Of a stretch of DNA of 64,000 nucleotides, positions 27,669 through 36,696 are shown piece by piece. Position 1 is the first letter of the stretch; every line of letters begins with the position of its first letter. The notes beneath the pieces were generated by a model. The model did not search any database. It was not told where the DNA came from and worked only from the letters and a program-made list of their open reading frames with translations. The translations under genes were made by a program, and so were the position numbers. Source of the stretch: CAVTUU01 sp045804965 (GTDB lineage Bacteria; Chloroflexota; Chloroflexia; Thermomicrobiales; UBA6265); assembly GCA_045804965.1 (NCBI GenBank), contig JBJMMD010000050.1, positions 10,653 to 74,652 of the forward strand, in the 5' to 3' direction.

Positions 27669-28535
27669 ATGCGAACGTTTTATCCAAAGCGCTTGTCTAC
27701 GTTCGAGCGGTGCCCGGAGCAGTTCTATTTTGAGTTCGTAGATAAGCGACCCAAGCCGATCATGCCCTATGACGCTCCCCAAGAGCGCGGACGGGTCATT
27801 CACACGATACTTAGTGGGATTGCCAACGAATTCCGCAAAACCACAGTACTCCCTTCGAATGTGATGGGCCGCGCATCAGCCGCGCTAGACCGAAAACACT
27901 ACTCGACAGACGACGAGTGGCAAAATGACGTTGAAATCATCGCCAATGGAGTCGCATTTGGACTCAATGTTTTCGATGACAAAGTTCAGATTCTTGCCTC
28001 GGAGAGTTACTTAGAGTACCCGCACGAGCAAGACGACGAGTGTCCCTCGTTCGTACTTGGAGCCAAGCCCGACTTGGTCATGCTCCGGTGTGACGAGGAC
28101 GGCTTGTACTTTTTTGACATCGTCGACTTCAAGTCAGGCAAGGGCTACTCCGACTCGATCCAAGAAATCGCGACCAGGATCGTCGTTAAAAGGAATTCCA
28201 AGCGCTTCCAAGCACCATTCAATTACATTCGAACCACAATAGTTCGAACGGAAGCTGCCGCCACCGATTCCAAGGTGCTCGATCCTGAAGATTGTCAGTA
28301 CCGGTGGCAGCTCATCAAGAAACTCGTCAATGAGATCGCTCAGACCTACGATTGGAAACCCAAGAAGAACTGGTCTTGCAGGACGTGCCCCTACCGCGCA
28401 TGCGGTTGTACGCTCGACCCTCGCGAGTTTGACAACGACGAGTCCCTACCACCGAATATGCCGACGAGCTCGGCGACTGGCTTGATGGCGTCGACAACTA
28501 GCCCTCCCACCGAAACAGCACCGCCTCCGGCGTAA
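27669..28535 (+). CDS. Stand-alone PD-(D/E)XK nuclease, RecB/Cas4-like with probable Fe-S cluster
   Basis: A 288-residue RecB-family nuclease (PF12705-like). Cys15 in LSTFERCPEQFYFEF, then GRVIHTILSGI (motif with His), GAKPDLVML and FDIVDFKSGKGY give the Asp and D-x-K active site. The C-terminal CRTCPYRACGC with Cys15 can form the 4Fe-4S cluster seen in AddB and Cas4 proteins. Predicted to cut or trim DNA. Codon use is visibly less GC-biased than neighbours, suggesting transfer. No cas1/cas2 or repeat array nearby, so a CRISPR role is not supported. ATG 27669 chosen over TTG 27645; its 3' end overlaps the convergent MlrC gene by 38 bases. Confidence 0.75.
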   Translation: MRTFYPKRLSTFERCPEQFYFEFVDKRPKPIMPYDAPQERGRVIHTILSGIANEFRKTTVLPSNVMGRASAALDRKHYSTDDEWQNDVEIIANGVAFGLNVFDDKVQILASESYLEYPHEQDDECPSFVLGAKPDLVMLRCDEDGLYFFDIVDFKSGKGYSDSIQEIATRIVVKRNSKRFQAPFNYIRTTIVRTEAAATDSKVLDPEDCQYRWQLIKKLVNEIAQTYDWKPKKNWSCRTCPYRACGCTLDPREFDNDESLPPNMPTSSATGLMASTTSPPTETAPPPA

Positions 28536-29997
28536 AAGGAGTGTCCAGTTCCATCGGATACATCGGGCGGCGACAGCGGGTATGGCCGAGAGAGGGAAGA
28601 TTGGCGCTGGTGGAACCAGGAGCGTCGACGCCGATGAGCCGGTCGGCCCACGCGATGTACATGTGGCGCTGGCAATGGGGCGATTTCTGCACGACGGCGT
28701 CGAACCGGGTTGGGTCCTGTCCATGGGCGAAGAAGAGGGAGCGGTCGTAGAGACTGACGGCGCGACTGGTGGCGATAACAATGTGGCGGCCGACTTCGAG
28801 CACCGCCGTATCGCCCGCGTACCACTCGGTACCGTGGGATTCGTTGACGAACCGTCCGTCGGAGAGCATCCGCACGGTAGCCTCAACCGGCAGTGGAACG
28901 AACCGCGCCGTGTCGAGCGTACCGCCTAACTGCGTGCGAATTGTGCCGCCGATGCCGGCGCGAATGGCTTGCTTCACGGCGACCGCGTCGACAATTGGGA
29001 TCAGCGCCCGGCCCGGATAATTGCCTTCGACGAGCGCGCGCAGGATTGCATTACTGTCGCCTGATGCGCCGGAGCTCGTCGCATCCGCCGCGTCAACGAG
29101 GATGACTGTGCCTCCGCCCGCTTCTTTGACCTCCGTGGCCTGACGGACCGCCTCGCCGAGACTGACAAGCGGGGCCTGCATTGCAGCTCGATCCCGCCAA
29201 AACCGTCCCGCAATCGCGATCGCTTCGCGCTCCGCCCAGGCCGGATCGTCGTCAGTAACCATGAGACTGTAGGAGCAGAGGTCCGGCACATCGGTGAAGG
29301 GGTTCCCCCAAAAGATATTGCCGGACAGCCCACCAGCAGCCTCGAATGCCTGGCACTCGCGAATTCGACCGCCGATGAGCCCCGTCGCCGTGATCATTTC
29401 ATCGCCACGCACCAGGGCCGGAATCCGGACCAGCGCCGTCACCGGCCGCACCTGATCGTTGAGGATCTTGAGCAGTAAGCGCGCTGCCCGCTCGCCGGTC
29501 TCGAAGAAGTCGTTGTGCGGGTACGTGTGATAGGCGGCGAGCGAAGTAGCATTCGCCAGCATCCGGTCGGTGACGATGCCGTGGAGATCAAGCGAAAGCA
29601 CGATTGGGATCCGCGCGCCGAGGATCTTCCTCGCTTCCTGAATGAGATACCCTTCAGGATCGATCTCGTCCTCGGCGCACATCGCGCCATGCATCGCGAA
29701 GACGACGCCATCGACCTCAGGTGCCTGCCGGATCGCATGCAAGAATTCCTCTGCGATCCTCCCCCATCCCGCGGTCCTGAGCGTACCCCCAGAAGTGATC
29801 GAGCGCGCGCTGTAGGCGCCAATCGACTCTACACCGGCCCCAGCGAAGACACTCAGCGCCCCGCTAACTTCGCTCCGTATACCCTGATGAGCGGAGATGA
29901 CAGCGTCGCCAAAGGCGGTTACGAAATCGTCGTAGTCAGTGAGCGCGGGGTTAAACGTCGATACCTCTTGCTTGCATTCGGCGATGAGGACGCGCAT
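28498..29997 (-). CDS. M81 family metallopeptidase (MlrC-like)
   Basis: A 499-residue protein of the MlrC family, first known for microcystin breakdown but widespread. N-terminal MRVLIAECKQEVSTFNP, VDGVVFAMHGAM, VLSLDLHGIVTDRM and AYHTYPHNDFFETG are family hallmarks carrying metal-binding Asp and His residues; the C-terminal domain begins near GGTVILVDAADATSSGASGD. The physiological substrate is probably a peptide or amide. ATG 29997 follows GGAGGGAGC. Cytoplasmic. Confidence 0.85.
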   Translation of the reverse strand: MRVLIAECKQEVSTFNPALTDYDDFVTAFGDAVISAHQGIRSEVSGALSVFAGAGVESIGAYSARSITSGGTLRTAGWGRIAEEFLHAIRQAPEVDGVVFAMHGAMCAEDEIDPEGYLIQEARKILGARIPIVLSLDLHGIVTDRMLANATSLAAYHTYPHNDFFETGERAARLLLKILNDQVRPVTALVRIPALVRGDEMITATGLIGGRIRECQAFEAAGGLSGNIFWGNPFTDVPDLCSYSLMVTDDDPAWAEREAIAIAGRFWRDRAAMQAPLVSLGEAVRQATEVKEAGGGTVILVDAADATSSGASGDSNAILRALVEGNYPGRALIPIVDAVAVKQAIRAGIGGTIRTQLGGTLDTARFVPLPVEATVRMLSDGRFVNESHGTEWYAGDTAVLEVGRHIVIATSRAVSLYDRSLFFAHGQDPTRFDAVVQKSPHCQRHMYIAWADRLIGVDAPGSTSANLPSLGHTRCRRPMYPMELDTPFTPEAVLFRWEG

Positions 29998-30182
29998 GCT
30001 CCCTCCGAAGAACGCGAGTCGAGCCATGAGTCACTTGATCTGACAGAGACATTCTCCACGATCCTTCCCGGAATTGAGCGAGCGATTCGTGGGCATCGCT
30101 TTTGCTTTAGATGCCCACTACTTGTTAACCTCTCGGCAACGATGCGAGCGTGACACGCTCGGCGGCCGGTTGGAGAACAGCG

Positions 30183-30551
30183 ATGGCGAGGAGACGAAAC
30201 GTGGCAAAACAGCGGCACACCGGGACGTTCATCGTCGGGGCGATCGTCGGTGGGCTGGCGGCCGCGGGCTATACCCTTTGGAAAACGCCGAAATCGGGCG
30301 CGAATCTGCGGGCAGCGCTGGCCGTGCAAGCCGAAGGGCTGCTCGACCGGGTCACCGCGCTCGGTGAGCGGATCGGCATCGAAACCGGGCCGGAGCACGA
30401 CTACTCGCCGCATTCGGCGGCAACCGCTTCGTCTACGTCCCAACCCGCGGCGACGACCGTCAAGCCGGGCGAGGGGCCGATCGCTGACGACGACATCCTG
30501 CCGGTTATTGACGGCAGGGAAAACGTGGCGCCCCCATCGGCGTCAACCTAA
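30183..30551 (+). CDS. YtxH-like small membrane protein
   Basis: A 122-residue protein with a glycine-rich membrane segment FIVGAIVGGLAAAGYTLW directly followed by TPKSG, the pattern of YtxH-domain proteins, then a short helix and a Thr/Pro/Ala-rich tail. GGAG lies 8 bases upstream of ATG 30183; a GTG at 30201 is also possible. The next small gene follows 12 bases later, so they form an operon. Function unknown, often envelope stress-related. Confidence 0.65.
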   Translation: MARRRNVAKQRHTGTFIVGAIVGGLAAAGYTLWKTPKSGANLRAALAVQAEGLLDRVTALGERIGIETGPEHDYSPHSAATASSTSQPAATTVKPGEGPIADDDILPVIDGRENVAPPSAST

Positions 30552-30563
30552 AGGAGATAGTCT

Positions 30564-30716
30564 ATGGTCGGACGTGCGCGCACAGGCATGAAATTCTTCG
30601 TCTACGGGCTCCTTATCGGTCTGCTCTTCGCTCCCCGCAGCGGCGCCGAAACCCGTGCCAAAATCCTCGATTGGATCAACCAGACGGTCAGAGGCACCGT
30701 CGGCGGCGGGGCATAG
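30564..30716 (+). CDS. Short YtxH-like membrane peptide
   Basis: A 50-codon gene beginning MVGRARTGMKFFVYGLLIGL then LFAPRSGAETRAKI. AAGGAG stands 7 bases upstream. The GLLIGLLFAPRSG stretch is the YtxH core (membrane helix then APxSG), so it is a second, minimal member next to the preceding gene. Ends in VGGGA before a strong hairpin. Confidence 0.75.
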   Translation: MVGRARTGMKFFVYGLLIGLLFAPRSGAETRAKILDWINQTVRGTVGGGA

Positions 30717-30737
30717 CGGCGGTCTGGCAACGACAGG

Positions 30738-30771
30738 GACAGGAGGACCGGGCACGCCCGGTCCTCCTGTC
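30738..30771. terminator. Perfect 16-bp inverted repeat, probable bidirectional terminator
   Basis: gacaggaggaccgggc and its exact complement separated by two bases, between convergent genes. No T-tract on either side, so termination efficiency is uncertain. Confidence 0.65.
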
Positions 30772-30819
30772 TGCGCTTGCCTATCATGGAGCGATTAGCT
30801 TCGCCCCTTCCGCTCACCT

Positions 30820-31359
30820 CTAAGCAGACGAGCGAGCGGCTCTGCCGGTGCCTTGGGTCCGGCCTTGAGCCTTCGCCTTTGTGGCCTTGCCAACTTCCTT
30901 GCTGATGGTGGTGACCCGTTTTGCCATCTCTTTTTCTTGGGTCAAGTTTTCACGCAGGAGCTTGGCCACCTCCGTTTCGCCAAGATCCCCTGCCATTTGC
31001 ACCAGGGTGGTGTACGTGGCGATTTCGTAATGCTCCGTCTTCGCGGCGCCACCCAGAATGCCCGCTTCGAGCACATCCGGCGTCGGCTGCTCTTGGTGGA
31101 GCGCTTCGTGCTCCTTCTTGAGTCCTTCCGCGGCATAACAGGTCGTCGGTTCCGGTTGTTCACCGAGCTTCCTGAACACCGTCTGAATGTTCATAATTTG
31201 CTGCCGCGTTTCCTGCTCATGCTCCTTGAACGCCTTCTTCGCGTCTGGATTCCGCGCTTCTTGCTGAAGCTGCGGCAGCATGCCAAGGATGATCTGCTCC
31301 GCGCTCAGCGTGTCGCCAAGCTCATGGATGAAGAGATCACGTGGGCTCGTTAATGGCAT
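30820..31359 (-). CDS. DUF892 (YciE/YciF) ferritin-like protein
   Basis: A 179-residue four-helix protein of the DUF892 family. Segments SPRDLFIHELGDTLSAEQII, KKAFKEHEQETRQQI, VLEAGILGGAAKTEHYEIAT and LLRENLTQEKEMAKRV carry the Glu/His residues of a di-iron site. The C-terminal tail is Lys/Thr/Gly-rich. YciF-type proteins are stress-associated; role here inferred. GAGGAG precedes ATG 31359. Confidence 0.85.
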   Translation of the reverse strand: MPLTSPRDLFIHELGDTLSAEQIILGMLPQLQQEARNPDAKKAFKEHEQETRQQIMNIQTVFRKLGEQPEPTTCYAAEGLKKEHEALHQEQPTPDVLEAGILGGAAKTEHYEIATYTTLVQMAGDLGETEVAKLLRENLTQEKEMAKRVTTISKEVGKATKAKAQGRTQGTGRAARSSA

Positions 31360-31512
31360 AAGCACTCCTCCTGTATTCCCGGTTCTCGCGACTCACGTCG
31401 CCGCGCAACCGGTTCCCGAATCGTGGGCGGTTCACCGCCACACTGACCAGCCCTATACGCATGTGCGATGCCAGGCAACAGGGATCGATTCACGTGCAAA
31501 TCGCGCTGGGTG

Positions 31513-32727
31513 TTACGAGAGATCGGCCGCCGTGGTGACCACCACATGCGCGTCCGGGCGCTCAGTCAGACCGGGAAGGAGTTTCGTGCCAAGACCGGGA
31601 CCCTGCGGCGCAGTAAGATAGCCCGCGTCGATCCGGGGTAACTCCGTGACAAGCTCGGTGTACCATCCGGTATAGAAGGCGCGCACCGTCTCTTGGATCA
31701 GCGCGTTGGTCGCGTTCATCGAGAGGTGACTCGACGCCACCAGCACAACCGGTCCGGTGCAGTCGTGCGGCGCGACCGGAAGCTGATACGCCTCCGCCAT
31801 CGAAGCGATCTTCTTCGCTTCGGAGATACCGCCAACCCAGCTCAGATCGAGCATGATGATTCGCGCTGCATCGCGCTCCATCACCTCGCGGAACGACCAG
31901 CGTGTCGCCAGCGTCTCGCTGACCACTGTCGGCGTCTCAACCGAGGCGGTGAATGTCGCCAGAGCGTCGATGTTGTCCGCCTTCAACGGATCTTCGAACC
32001 AGCAGGGCTGAAACGCTTCGAGGGCACGCGCAATCTTGAGCGCCGTTGGCAAATTCCAGAGCGAGTGAAACTCGACCATGATCTCCATCTCGAGTCCAAC
32101 CGCATCGCGAATCTTGCGGAACGGGCCGAGCGCCTTATCGAGGTCGGCATTTGAGATGAAATTGCCACCGCTCACCTCCGCATACGGGTCAAATGGCCAG
32201 ATCTTCATCCCCGTGATGCCCTGGTCGAGAAGGCTCCTGGCAAGATCATCAGCCCGGTTCAGGAAACCATCGAGATCTTCATACGGACCTTCCGAAAGTT
32301 CGCCCGCGATCCCCCAGTTGGTGACCTCCTGCGTCGGGCGCGCCCGCACGTACCGATAGCCGGCGCACGTGTTGTAGATTCGGATCTGTTCGCGACTCGC
32401 TCCGCCGAGAAGCTGGCTGATCGGCTGGTTGGTCACCTGACCGAGCAAGTCCCAAAGGGCGATGTCGAGCGCGGAATTACCGCGCATCTCGACCCCGCTG
32501 CTCCGATAACCCACATACCCGTACAACGCCCGGGCATGACGATCGATCTGCAACGCTTCCTTGCCGATAAGGTAAGGCGCAACACTCTCGTGAACATAGG
32601 CCTCAACCGCCCGGGCCCCAAAGAAGGTCTCGCCCAGCCCCACGAGTCCCTCATCCGTGTGGACCTGCACCCACAGCAAATTCGGGAACTCATCAAGCCG
32701 CAGCGTCTCGACCCGCGTCACCTTCAT
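31513..32727 (-). CDS. Enolase-superfamily protein (MR/MLE type), sugar-acid dehydratase-like
   Basis: A 404-residue mandelate racemase-type enzyme. N-terminal capping domain (LLWVQVHTDEGLVGLGET), barrel with ligand candidates Glu in IMVEFHSLW, Glu in WFEDPLK and Glu in VVSETLAT, and a general base His in APHDCTGP. The first ligand is Glu rather than the usual Asp, a variation known within the superfamily. The E-F-H arrangement suggests an aldonate dehydratase-like reaction; substrate unassigned. Confidence 0.8.
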   Translation of the reverse strand: MKVTRVETLRLDEFPNLLWVQVHTDEGLVGLGETFFGARAVEAYVHESVAPYLIGKEALQIDRHARALYGYVGYRSSGVEMRGNSALDIALWDLLGQVTNQPISQLLGGASREQIRIYNTCAGYRYVRARPTQEVTNWGIAGELSEGPYEDLDGFLNRADDLARSLLDQGITGMKIWPFDPYAEVSGGNFISNADLDKALGPFRKIRDAVGLEMEIMVEFHSLWNLPTALKIARALEAFQPCWFEDPLKADNIDALATFTASVETPTVVSETLATRWSFREVMERDAARIIMLDLSWVGGISEAKKIASMAEAYQLPVAPHDCTGPVVLVASSHLSMNATNALIQETVRAFYTGWYTELVTELPRIDAGYLTAPQGPGLGTKLLPGLTERPDAHVVVTTAADLS

Positions 32728-32803
32728 CGGTTGGCCCTCGCGCTAGAAGGAAACCTCATCTTCGAATATCCCTCATGCAACCTCAACGTGGCTCCAAGAT
32801 TTC

Positions 32804-32955
32804 CCTCACCCCTTGATCCCCTCTCCCTTGCGAGGCAGAGGGGAGACTCTTGGCAGAGTTCGAGCGTCTTGGACCATAGTTTTCTGCGCCGACTTGCACA
32901 CCGGCCCCTCTACCTCGCAAGGGAGAGGGGGGCCGCAGGCCGGGTGAGGGAACCC
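32804..32955. repeat. Family C inverted repeat element
   Basis: ccctcaccccttgatcccctctcccttgcgaggc at one end and cctcgcaagggagagggg...gccgggtgaggg at the other: the two halves are near complementary. Lies in the gap 32728-32955; no gene. Confidence 0.65.
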
Positions 32956-33810
32956 CTATCGCCACCCATGGTGCGGTTCATATCCGAGCAAACGTCGCGC
33001 CTTTGCAATGGAAAACGCCGATTCGGTGCCGGTGATCGGGGACCGGATTTCGGTGTCGGGACAATACTGGCGGACCAGTTCTTCCGTCGGGGCGTTGCTC
33101 AACGTGTCGCTGGCCGTAATGTTGAAGACCTCGAACCCGAGCCCGTCGACCTCGATGCCGAGCCGGCAGGCGGCCGCCGCATCGCGGACATCGACATACG
33201 ACCACAACAGCCGCCACCAGTTGTCGTGCCGCGGGTCGCGGGCAATCTTCGCGGTCATATTCTTGATGTCGTCCGCGTGCGCAACCCAACTAAAGCGATA
33301 CGCCAGCACCTGCATCCCGACCCGCCGATGAAACATCTCGCCCGTCCGCTCGTCGACTTCCTTGGCCAGCGCGTAGCAATCCTGGCCGAGCAAGGGGATA
33401 TCCTCATCGACCGGCACATAGGGGGGCGCGAAGAGCCGCACCGCGTATGCCGTGCCGAGCGCGGAGAGACTGGAGGCGATCACCGCTTTCTTGATCCCCA
33501 CCAACGACGCGGCCTGGAGCACGGCGAAGGTGCCCAGCACGTTGTTGGCGAACACGACCTCGTCGGGATGGAGATACGGCGCCGGGATCGCGCCAAGGTG
33601 AATCACCGCGTCGCAACCGGCCATCGCCCCGGCCATGTGGCCGACGTTCGTGGTGTCGCCTTCGCGGAAGCGCAGTCCTTGTTGGGGTTGCACTTGGTCT
33701 CGAGTCAAAGGCCTCCGATCAACGCTCACGACCTCGTGGCCGTGATCGAGCAGGTCGCCCGCGACATATTTGCCAATGTGTCCACTTCCTCCGGTCACAA
33801 GCACACGCAC
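32956..33810 (-). CDS. NAD(P)-dependent extended SDR (epimerase/dehydratase family)
   Basis: A 284-residue Rossmann enzyme. TGGSGHIGKYVAGDLL at the N-terminus is the GxxGxxG cofactor motif, VVSVDRRP ends the second strand with an Asp favouring NAD, AVIHLGAIPAP follows, and CYALAK supplies the catalytic YxxxK. Could be a uronate dehydrogenase or a nucleotide-sugar epimerase; the surrounding aldonate-type genes make an aldose or uronate substrate plausible but this is inference. Confidence 0.8.
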   Translation of the reverse strand: MRVLVTGGSGHIGKYVAGDLLDHGHEVVSVDRRPLTRDQVQPQQGLRFREGDTTNVGHMAGAMAGCDAVIHLGAIPAPYLHPDEVVFANNVLGTFAVLQAASLVGIKKAVIASSLSALGTAYAVRLFAPPYVPVDEDIPLLGQDCYALAKEVDERTGEMFHRRVGMQVLAYRFSWVAHADDIKNMTAKIARDPRHDNWWRLLWSYVDVRDAAAACRLGIEVDGLGFEVFNITASDTLSNAPTEELVRQYCPDTEIRSPITGTESAFSIAKARRLLGYEPHHGWR

Positions 33811-33870
33811 AGACGAGCCCCTTCATTGCTAGGCATATTTCGTGAAACCTGTCAGATACTGCCACACCCC

Positions 33871-33985
33871 GCCATTCTGAGCGCTCCTTCCCGTCATTCT
33901 GAGCTTGTCGAAGAATCCAGGCCTCAGAACCACAATGTTCGATAGAACGAGCTGCCTCGACTTCGCTCGGCATGACGGAGGTGTT
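33871..33985. repeat. Family B MITE-like inverted-repeat element
   Basis: cgtcattctgagcttgtcgaag near the left and cgacttcgctcggcatgacgg at the right end are near complements. Same unit as near 20.9, 34.6, 42.0 and 44.2 kb. No gene. Confidence 0.6.
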
Positions 33986-33987
33986 GA

Positions 33988-34485
33988 CTAATACATGTCG
34001 TCGAGTTGCCGCTCGAGCTGAGTAATGAAAGAGCGCTCTGATTGAGAGACCTCATCCCCGCCAATGCCAAGAAATCCACCACTCTTCGCGGCTTCCACTG
34101 TTTGCTCGGCGATGTCGTGGATCCAACCAGCAAATTCCGCCGCTTCCTCTTCACCCGCGACCTTGCTGATCGCCATGACCGCTTCCCCACAATCAGAAAG
34201 GGTCTGCTGCGTAAAGGCCCGCGCTTCCTCAGCCGTCATTTCGACGTCGTGCTCGACCTTGCCTTCTGCCTCCTGCACCTTCAGATCGGCGAGCACCGCT
34301 TGAATCAATTCGTTGTTGGCATGCGTTTTCTCCGCGAGCGCCAGTTGGCTCATGCCCGCCAGCACTTCGCGGTTCGAAACGTCCCGGCCATCTGTCTCCG
34401 CGGTGGCCGCGGCGATCACCACATTCATCGGCAACGAGCTGACCTTCGCCCAAACGTCCGCACTGAAATTATCTTTGTTCGCCAT
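33988..34485 (-). CDS. Conserved helical protein, unknown function
   Basis: A 165-residue, Ala/Glu-rich, mostly helical protein: FSADVWAKVSSLPMNVVIAA, then LALAEKTHANNELIQAVL and EEEAAEFAGWIHDIAEQTV. Its opening resembles a family of small stress-type proteins I know only by pattern, without function. AGGAAGC precedes ATG 34485. No signal or membrane segment. Confidence 0.6.
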   Translation of the reverse strand: MANKDNFSADVWAKVSSLPMNVVIAAATAETDGRDVSNREVLAGMSQLALAEKTHANNELIQAVLADLKVQEAEGKVEHDVEMTAEEARAFTQQTLSDCGEAVMAISKVAGEEEAAEFAGWIHDIAEQTVEAAKSGGFLGIGGDEVSQSERSFITQLERQLDDMY

Positions 34486-34529
34486 CTTGCTTCCTTTCAT
34501 GTGACGCAGTTGTACAGAGCGTCCTCGGT

Positions 34530-34880
34530 GTTCCCTGACCCCTTCTCTCTTGCGATGGAGAGGAAGCGCGCCGTTCGCCTGGTCGCCAATTTTGCGCCAC
34601 TACTAACGGTCATTCCGAGCGGCGTCGAGGAATCTCTGCCCTACCCCGGCCTTCATCGGCGCCTCAATTCCTCCCTCGTCATTCTGAGCTTGGCGAAGCA
34701 TCTCGCTCTGCCAGACCGAGGCGTCTCCCAGCGCGAGATCCTTCGCCTCCGGCTGCGGCCTCCGCTCAGGATGACGAGGGAGGGTGGGCGCTCAGAATGA
34801 CATCGGGCGGAGGCTGCATCCTTCGCGCCCTCTCCCGTTCTGTACGGGAGAGGTGGACCGTTAGGGCCGGGCGAGGGCTG
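34530..34880. repeat. Mixed family B and C repeats
   Basis: The 435-base gap 34486-34920 has a family C unit (ccctgaccccttctctcttgcg), a long family B element from ggtcattccgagcggcgtcg to gcgctcagaatgac (about 34609-34804), and another family C unit (gccctctcccgttctgtacgg). No gene. Confidence 0.65.
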
Positions 34881-34920
34881 CCCCAGGTATGGACTGCTCC
34901 CCGCCGCATTCTCCCACCAC

Positions 34921-36150
34921 CTACGGCGTAATCACCGTTCCGTCCGCCTGCCGCACCGGCGGCCAAGCGCCGTTCAGCGGGTGGGCTGGCAATGGGTATT
35001 TGGCCGCCTCCGCCTCGTCGAAGTCGATTCCGAACCCCGGTTGTTCATTGGACCACATCGCTCCGTCTCGAATCTCCGGACAGCCGGGGAAAACCGCCTG
35101 CGTCCGCTCCGGGAAGAGATACGACTCCTGGATACCGAAGTTATGGCAGGCGAGATCGAGCTGCAAATTTGCGGCGTGGGCGACCGGCGAGGCGTCGCCC
35201 GGCCCATGCCAAGCCGTCCGCACTCCGAAATACTCGCAGAATGCGGCCAGTTTGCGCGCCGGGCTCAACCCGCCGATATCGGACAAATGGACGCGGATGA
35301 AATCGATCAAGCGGTCCTTGATCAGCGGCACGTACTCTGCCTGGTTGACATACAGCTCCCCCATCGCGATCGGGATCGAGGACTGCTGGCGCAGGAGCGG
35401 GAAATAGCCATTGTCCTCGGGGGCGAAGGGATCTTCGAGGAAGAAGAGGCGGTATCGCTCCAGCTCCTTTGCCAGATTGATCGCCATGATCGGCGGCACC
35501 CGCTCGTGGATGTCGTGCAGCAGCTCGACCTCGTCGCCAATCTGCCTGCGGATGTGCTCGAACAGCGCCGGCACGATCCGGCAATACGCCGCCGGGTTCC
35601 AATGCGATTCGCCGATTCCGAGCAGTTGCGGGCGGTCAGTTCCTCGCCGCTCGCTGGCGACGCCGTAGGTCGAATGCCCGCTCCCCGGCACCGCGATCTG
35701 ACAGCGGATGTACTTGAACCCGCGCTCCTGGTAGCGGCGGACGTCCTCTTCGACCTCCTGTACGTCGCGGCCGGAGGAGTGGACATAAACCGCCGCCGCG
35801 CGGCGGCATCGGCCCCCCAAGAGTTGATAAACCGGCATGCCCGCCAGTTTGCCCTTGATGTCCCACAGCGCCATATCGACGCCCGAGATCGCGTTGTTCA
35901 GAACCGGACCGCCACGCCAATAGGAGCTGACGTGCCCGACCTGGAACATATCCTCGACGTCGTGCACATCGCGGCCGATCACCAGCGGCTTGAGATACTC
36001 CTCGATCGCCGTCACCACCGCCAGCGGACGTTGGGTGAAGGTTGCGCAGCCGAGCCCATATAGTCCCGGCTCCGTCGTCTCGATCTTGACGATGACAAGC
36101 CGGATCCCGTCCGGCGCCGTGCAGATCACCCGCACATCCCGGACTCGCAC
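34921..36150 (-). CDS. D-mannonate dehydratase-like enolase-superfamily enzyme (ManD/RspA)
   Basis: A roughly 409-residue protein of the ManD/RspA group. Ligands: Asp in LLHDIHERVPP, Glu in FFLEDPFAPED, Glu in AMGELYVNQ; the acid/base His residues are in DIHER and TAWHGPGDASPVAHAA, all typical of the group, which includes mannonate and gluconate dehydratases. Activities in this group are often low and some members are regulatory. The start is uncertain: GTG 36150 begins the conserved RVRDVRVI strand; the frame is open to GTG 36273 and other GTGs lie between. Confidence 0.8.
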   Translation of the reverse strand: MRVRDVRVICTAPDGIRLVIVKIETTEPGLYGLGCATFTQRPLAVVTAIEEYLKPLVIGRDVHDVEDMFQVGHVSSYWRGGPVLNNAISGVDMALWDIKGKLAGMPVYQLLGGRCRRAAAVYVHSSGRDVQEVEEDVRRYQERGFKYIRCQIAVPGSGHSTYGVASERRGTDRPQLLGIGESHWNPAAYCRIVPALFEHIRRQIGDEVELLHDIHERVPPIMAINLAKELERYRLFFLEDPFAPEDNGYFPLLRQQSSIPIAMGELYVNQAEYVPLIKDRLIDFIRVHLSDIGGLSPARKLAAFCEYFGVRTAWHGPGDASPVAHAANLQLDLACHNFGIQESYLFPERTQAVFPGCPEIRDGAMWSNEQPGFGIDFDEAEAAKYPLPAHPLNGAWPPVRQADGTVITP

Positions 36151-36378
36151 CGCCGCCTTGCCATTCGGCGCATACGCCGCCCACGCCGCCGCCACCACGG
36201 GCTCGACCGTCTCCCCAGGCACCTCACTGCTCCCCTCAATACCAGGCGTTAACCAGCCCGCGCAGGGTAGCACGAGTTGCGGGCCTTTCTCGTCCCGACA
36301 GTCGCGACTGATAGACTTGTTGAGCAGGTGAAACGAACAAGGCGATCATGCGAAGCTTGTTTGAGCAAGGTGACAGCC

Positions 36379-36696
36379 GTGCGGATTCATCCACTTGTCG
36401 AACAACATCGAGCGGTGATTCAAGACCTTTGCCGAGCGTTTGGCGTCACGTGCTTGGAAGTCTTCGGTTCGGCCACCACCGACGCCTTCGATCCCGAATG
36501 CTCCGATGTCGACTTCATCGTCGACTATCCGCCCGGCTATGAATTTGGTCCGTGGTTGACGCGATACTTCGAGCTCAAGGAACGACTGGGAGTCCTCCTC
36601 GGTCGCCCAGTAGACCTCGTGATGGCGGGCGCGCCTCGCAATCCCTATGTCATTCAGTCGATCAACGAAACCCGGCAACTGCTCTATGCGGCATGA
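36379..36696 (+). CDS. MNT-type nucleotidyltransferase (antitoxin-like)
   Basis: A 105-residue minimal nucleotidyltransferase. The signature EVFGSATTDAF followed by CSDVDFIVDY gives G-S-x(11)-D-x-D, the catalytic core of MntA-like proteins that AMPylate a HEPN toxin partner. GTG 36379 is preceded by AAGGTGA; longer starts are possible. Its stop overlaps the next ATG (ATGA), as in intact MNT/HEPN pairs, but the partner is damaged. Confidence 0.75.
   Translation: MRIHPLVEQHRAVIQDLCRAFGVTCLEVFGSATTDAFDPECSDVDFIVDYPPGYEFGPWLTRYFELKERLGVLLGRPVDLVMAGAPRNPYVIQSINETRQLLYAA

Noticed and set aside
27669..28535. Interpretation as a CRISPR-associated Cas4
   Set aside because: No cas genes or array in the window; motifs are shared by many RecB-type nucleases.
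32536..33945. A 469-codon plus-strand frame across the SDR gene
   Set aside because: Antisense to the SDR and the repeats; product is Arg/His/Asp-rich without motifs.
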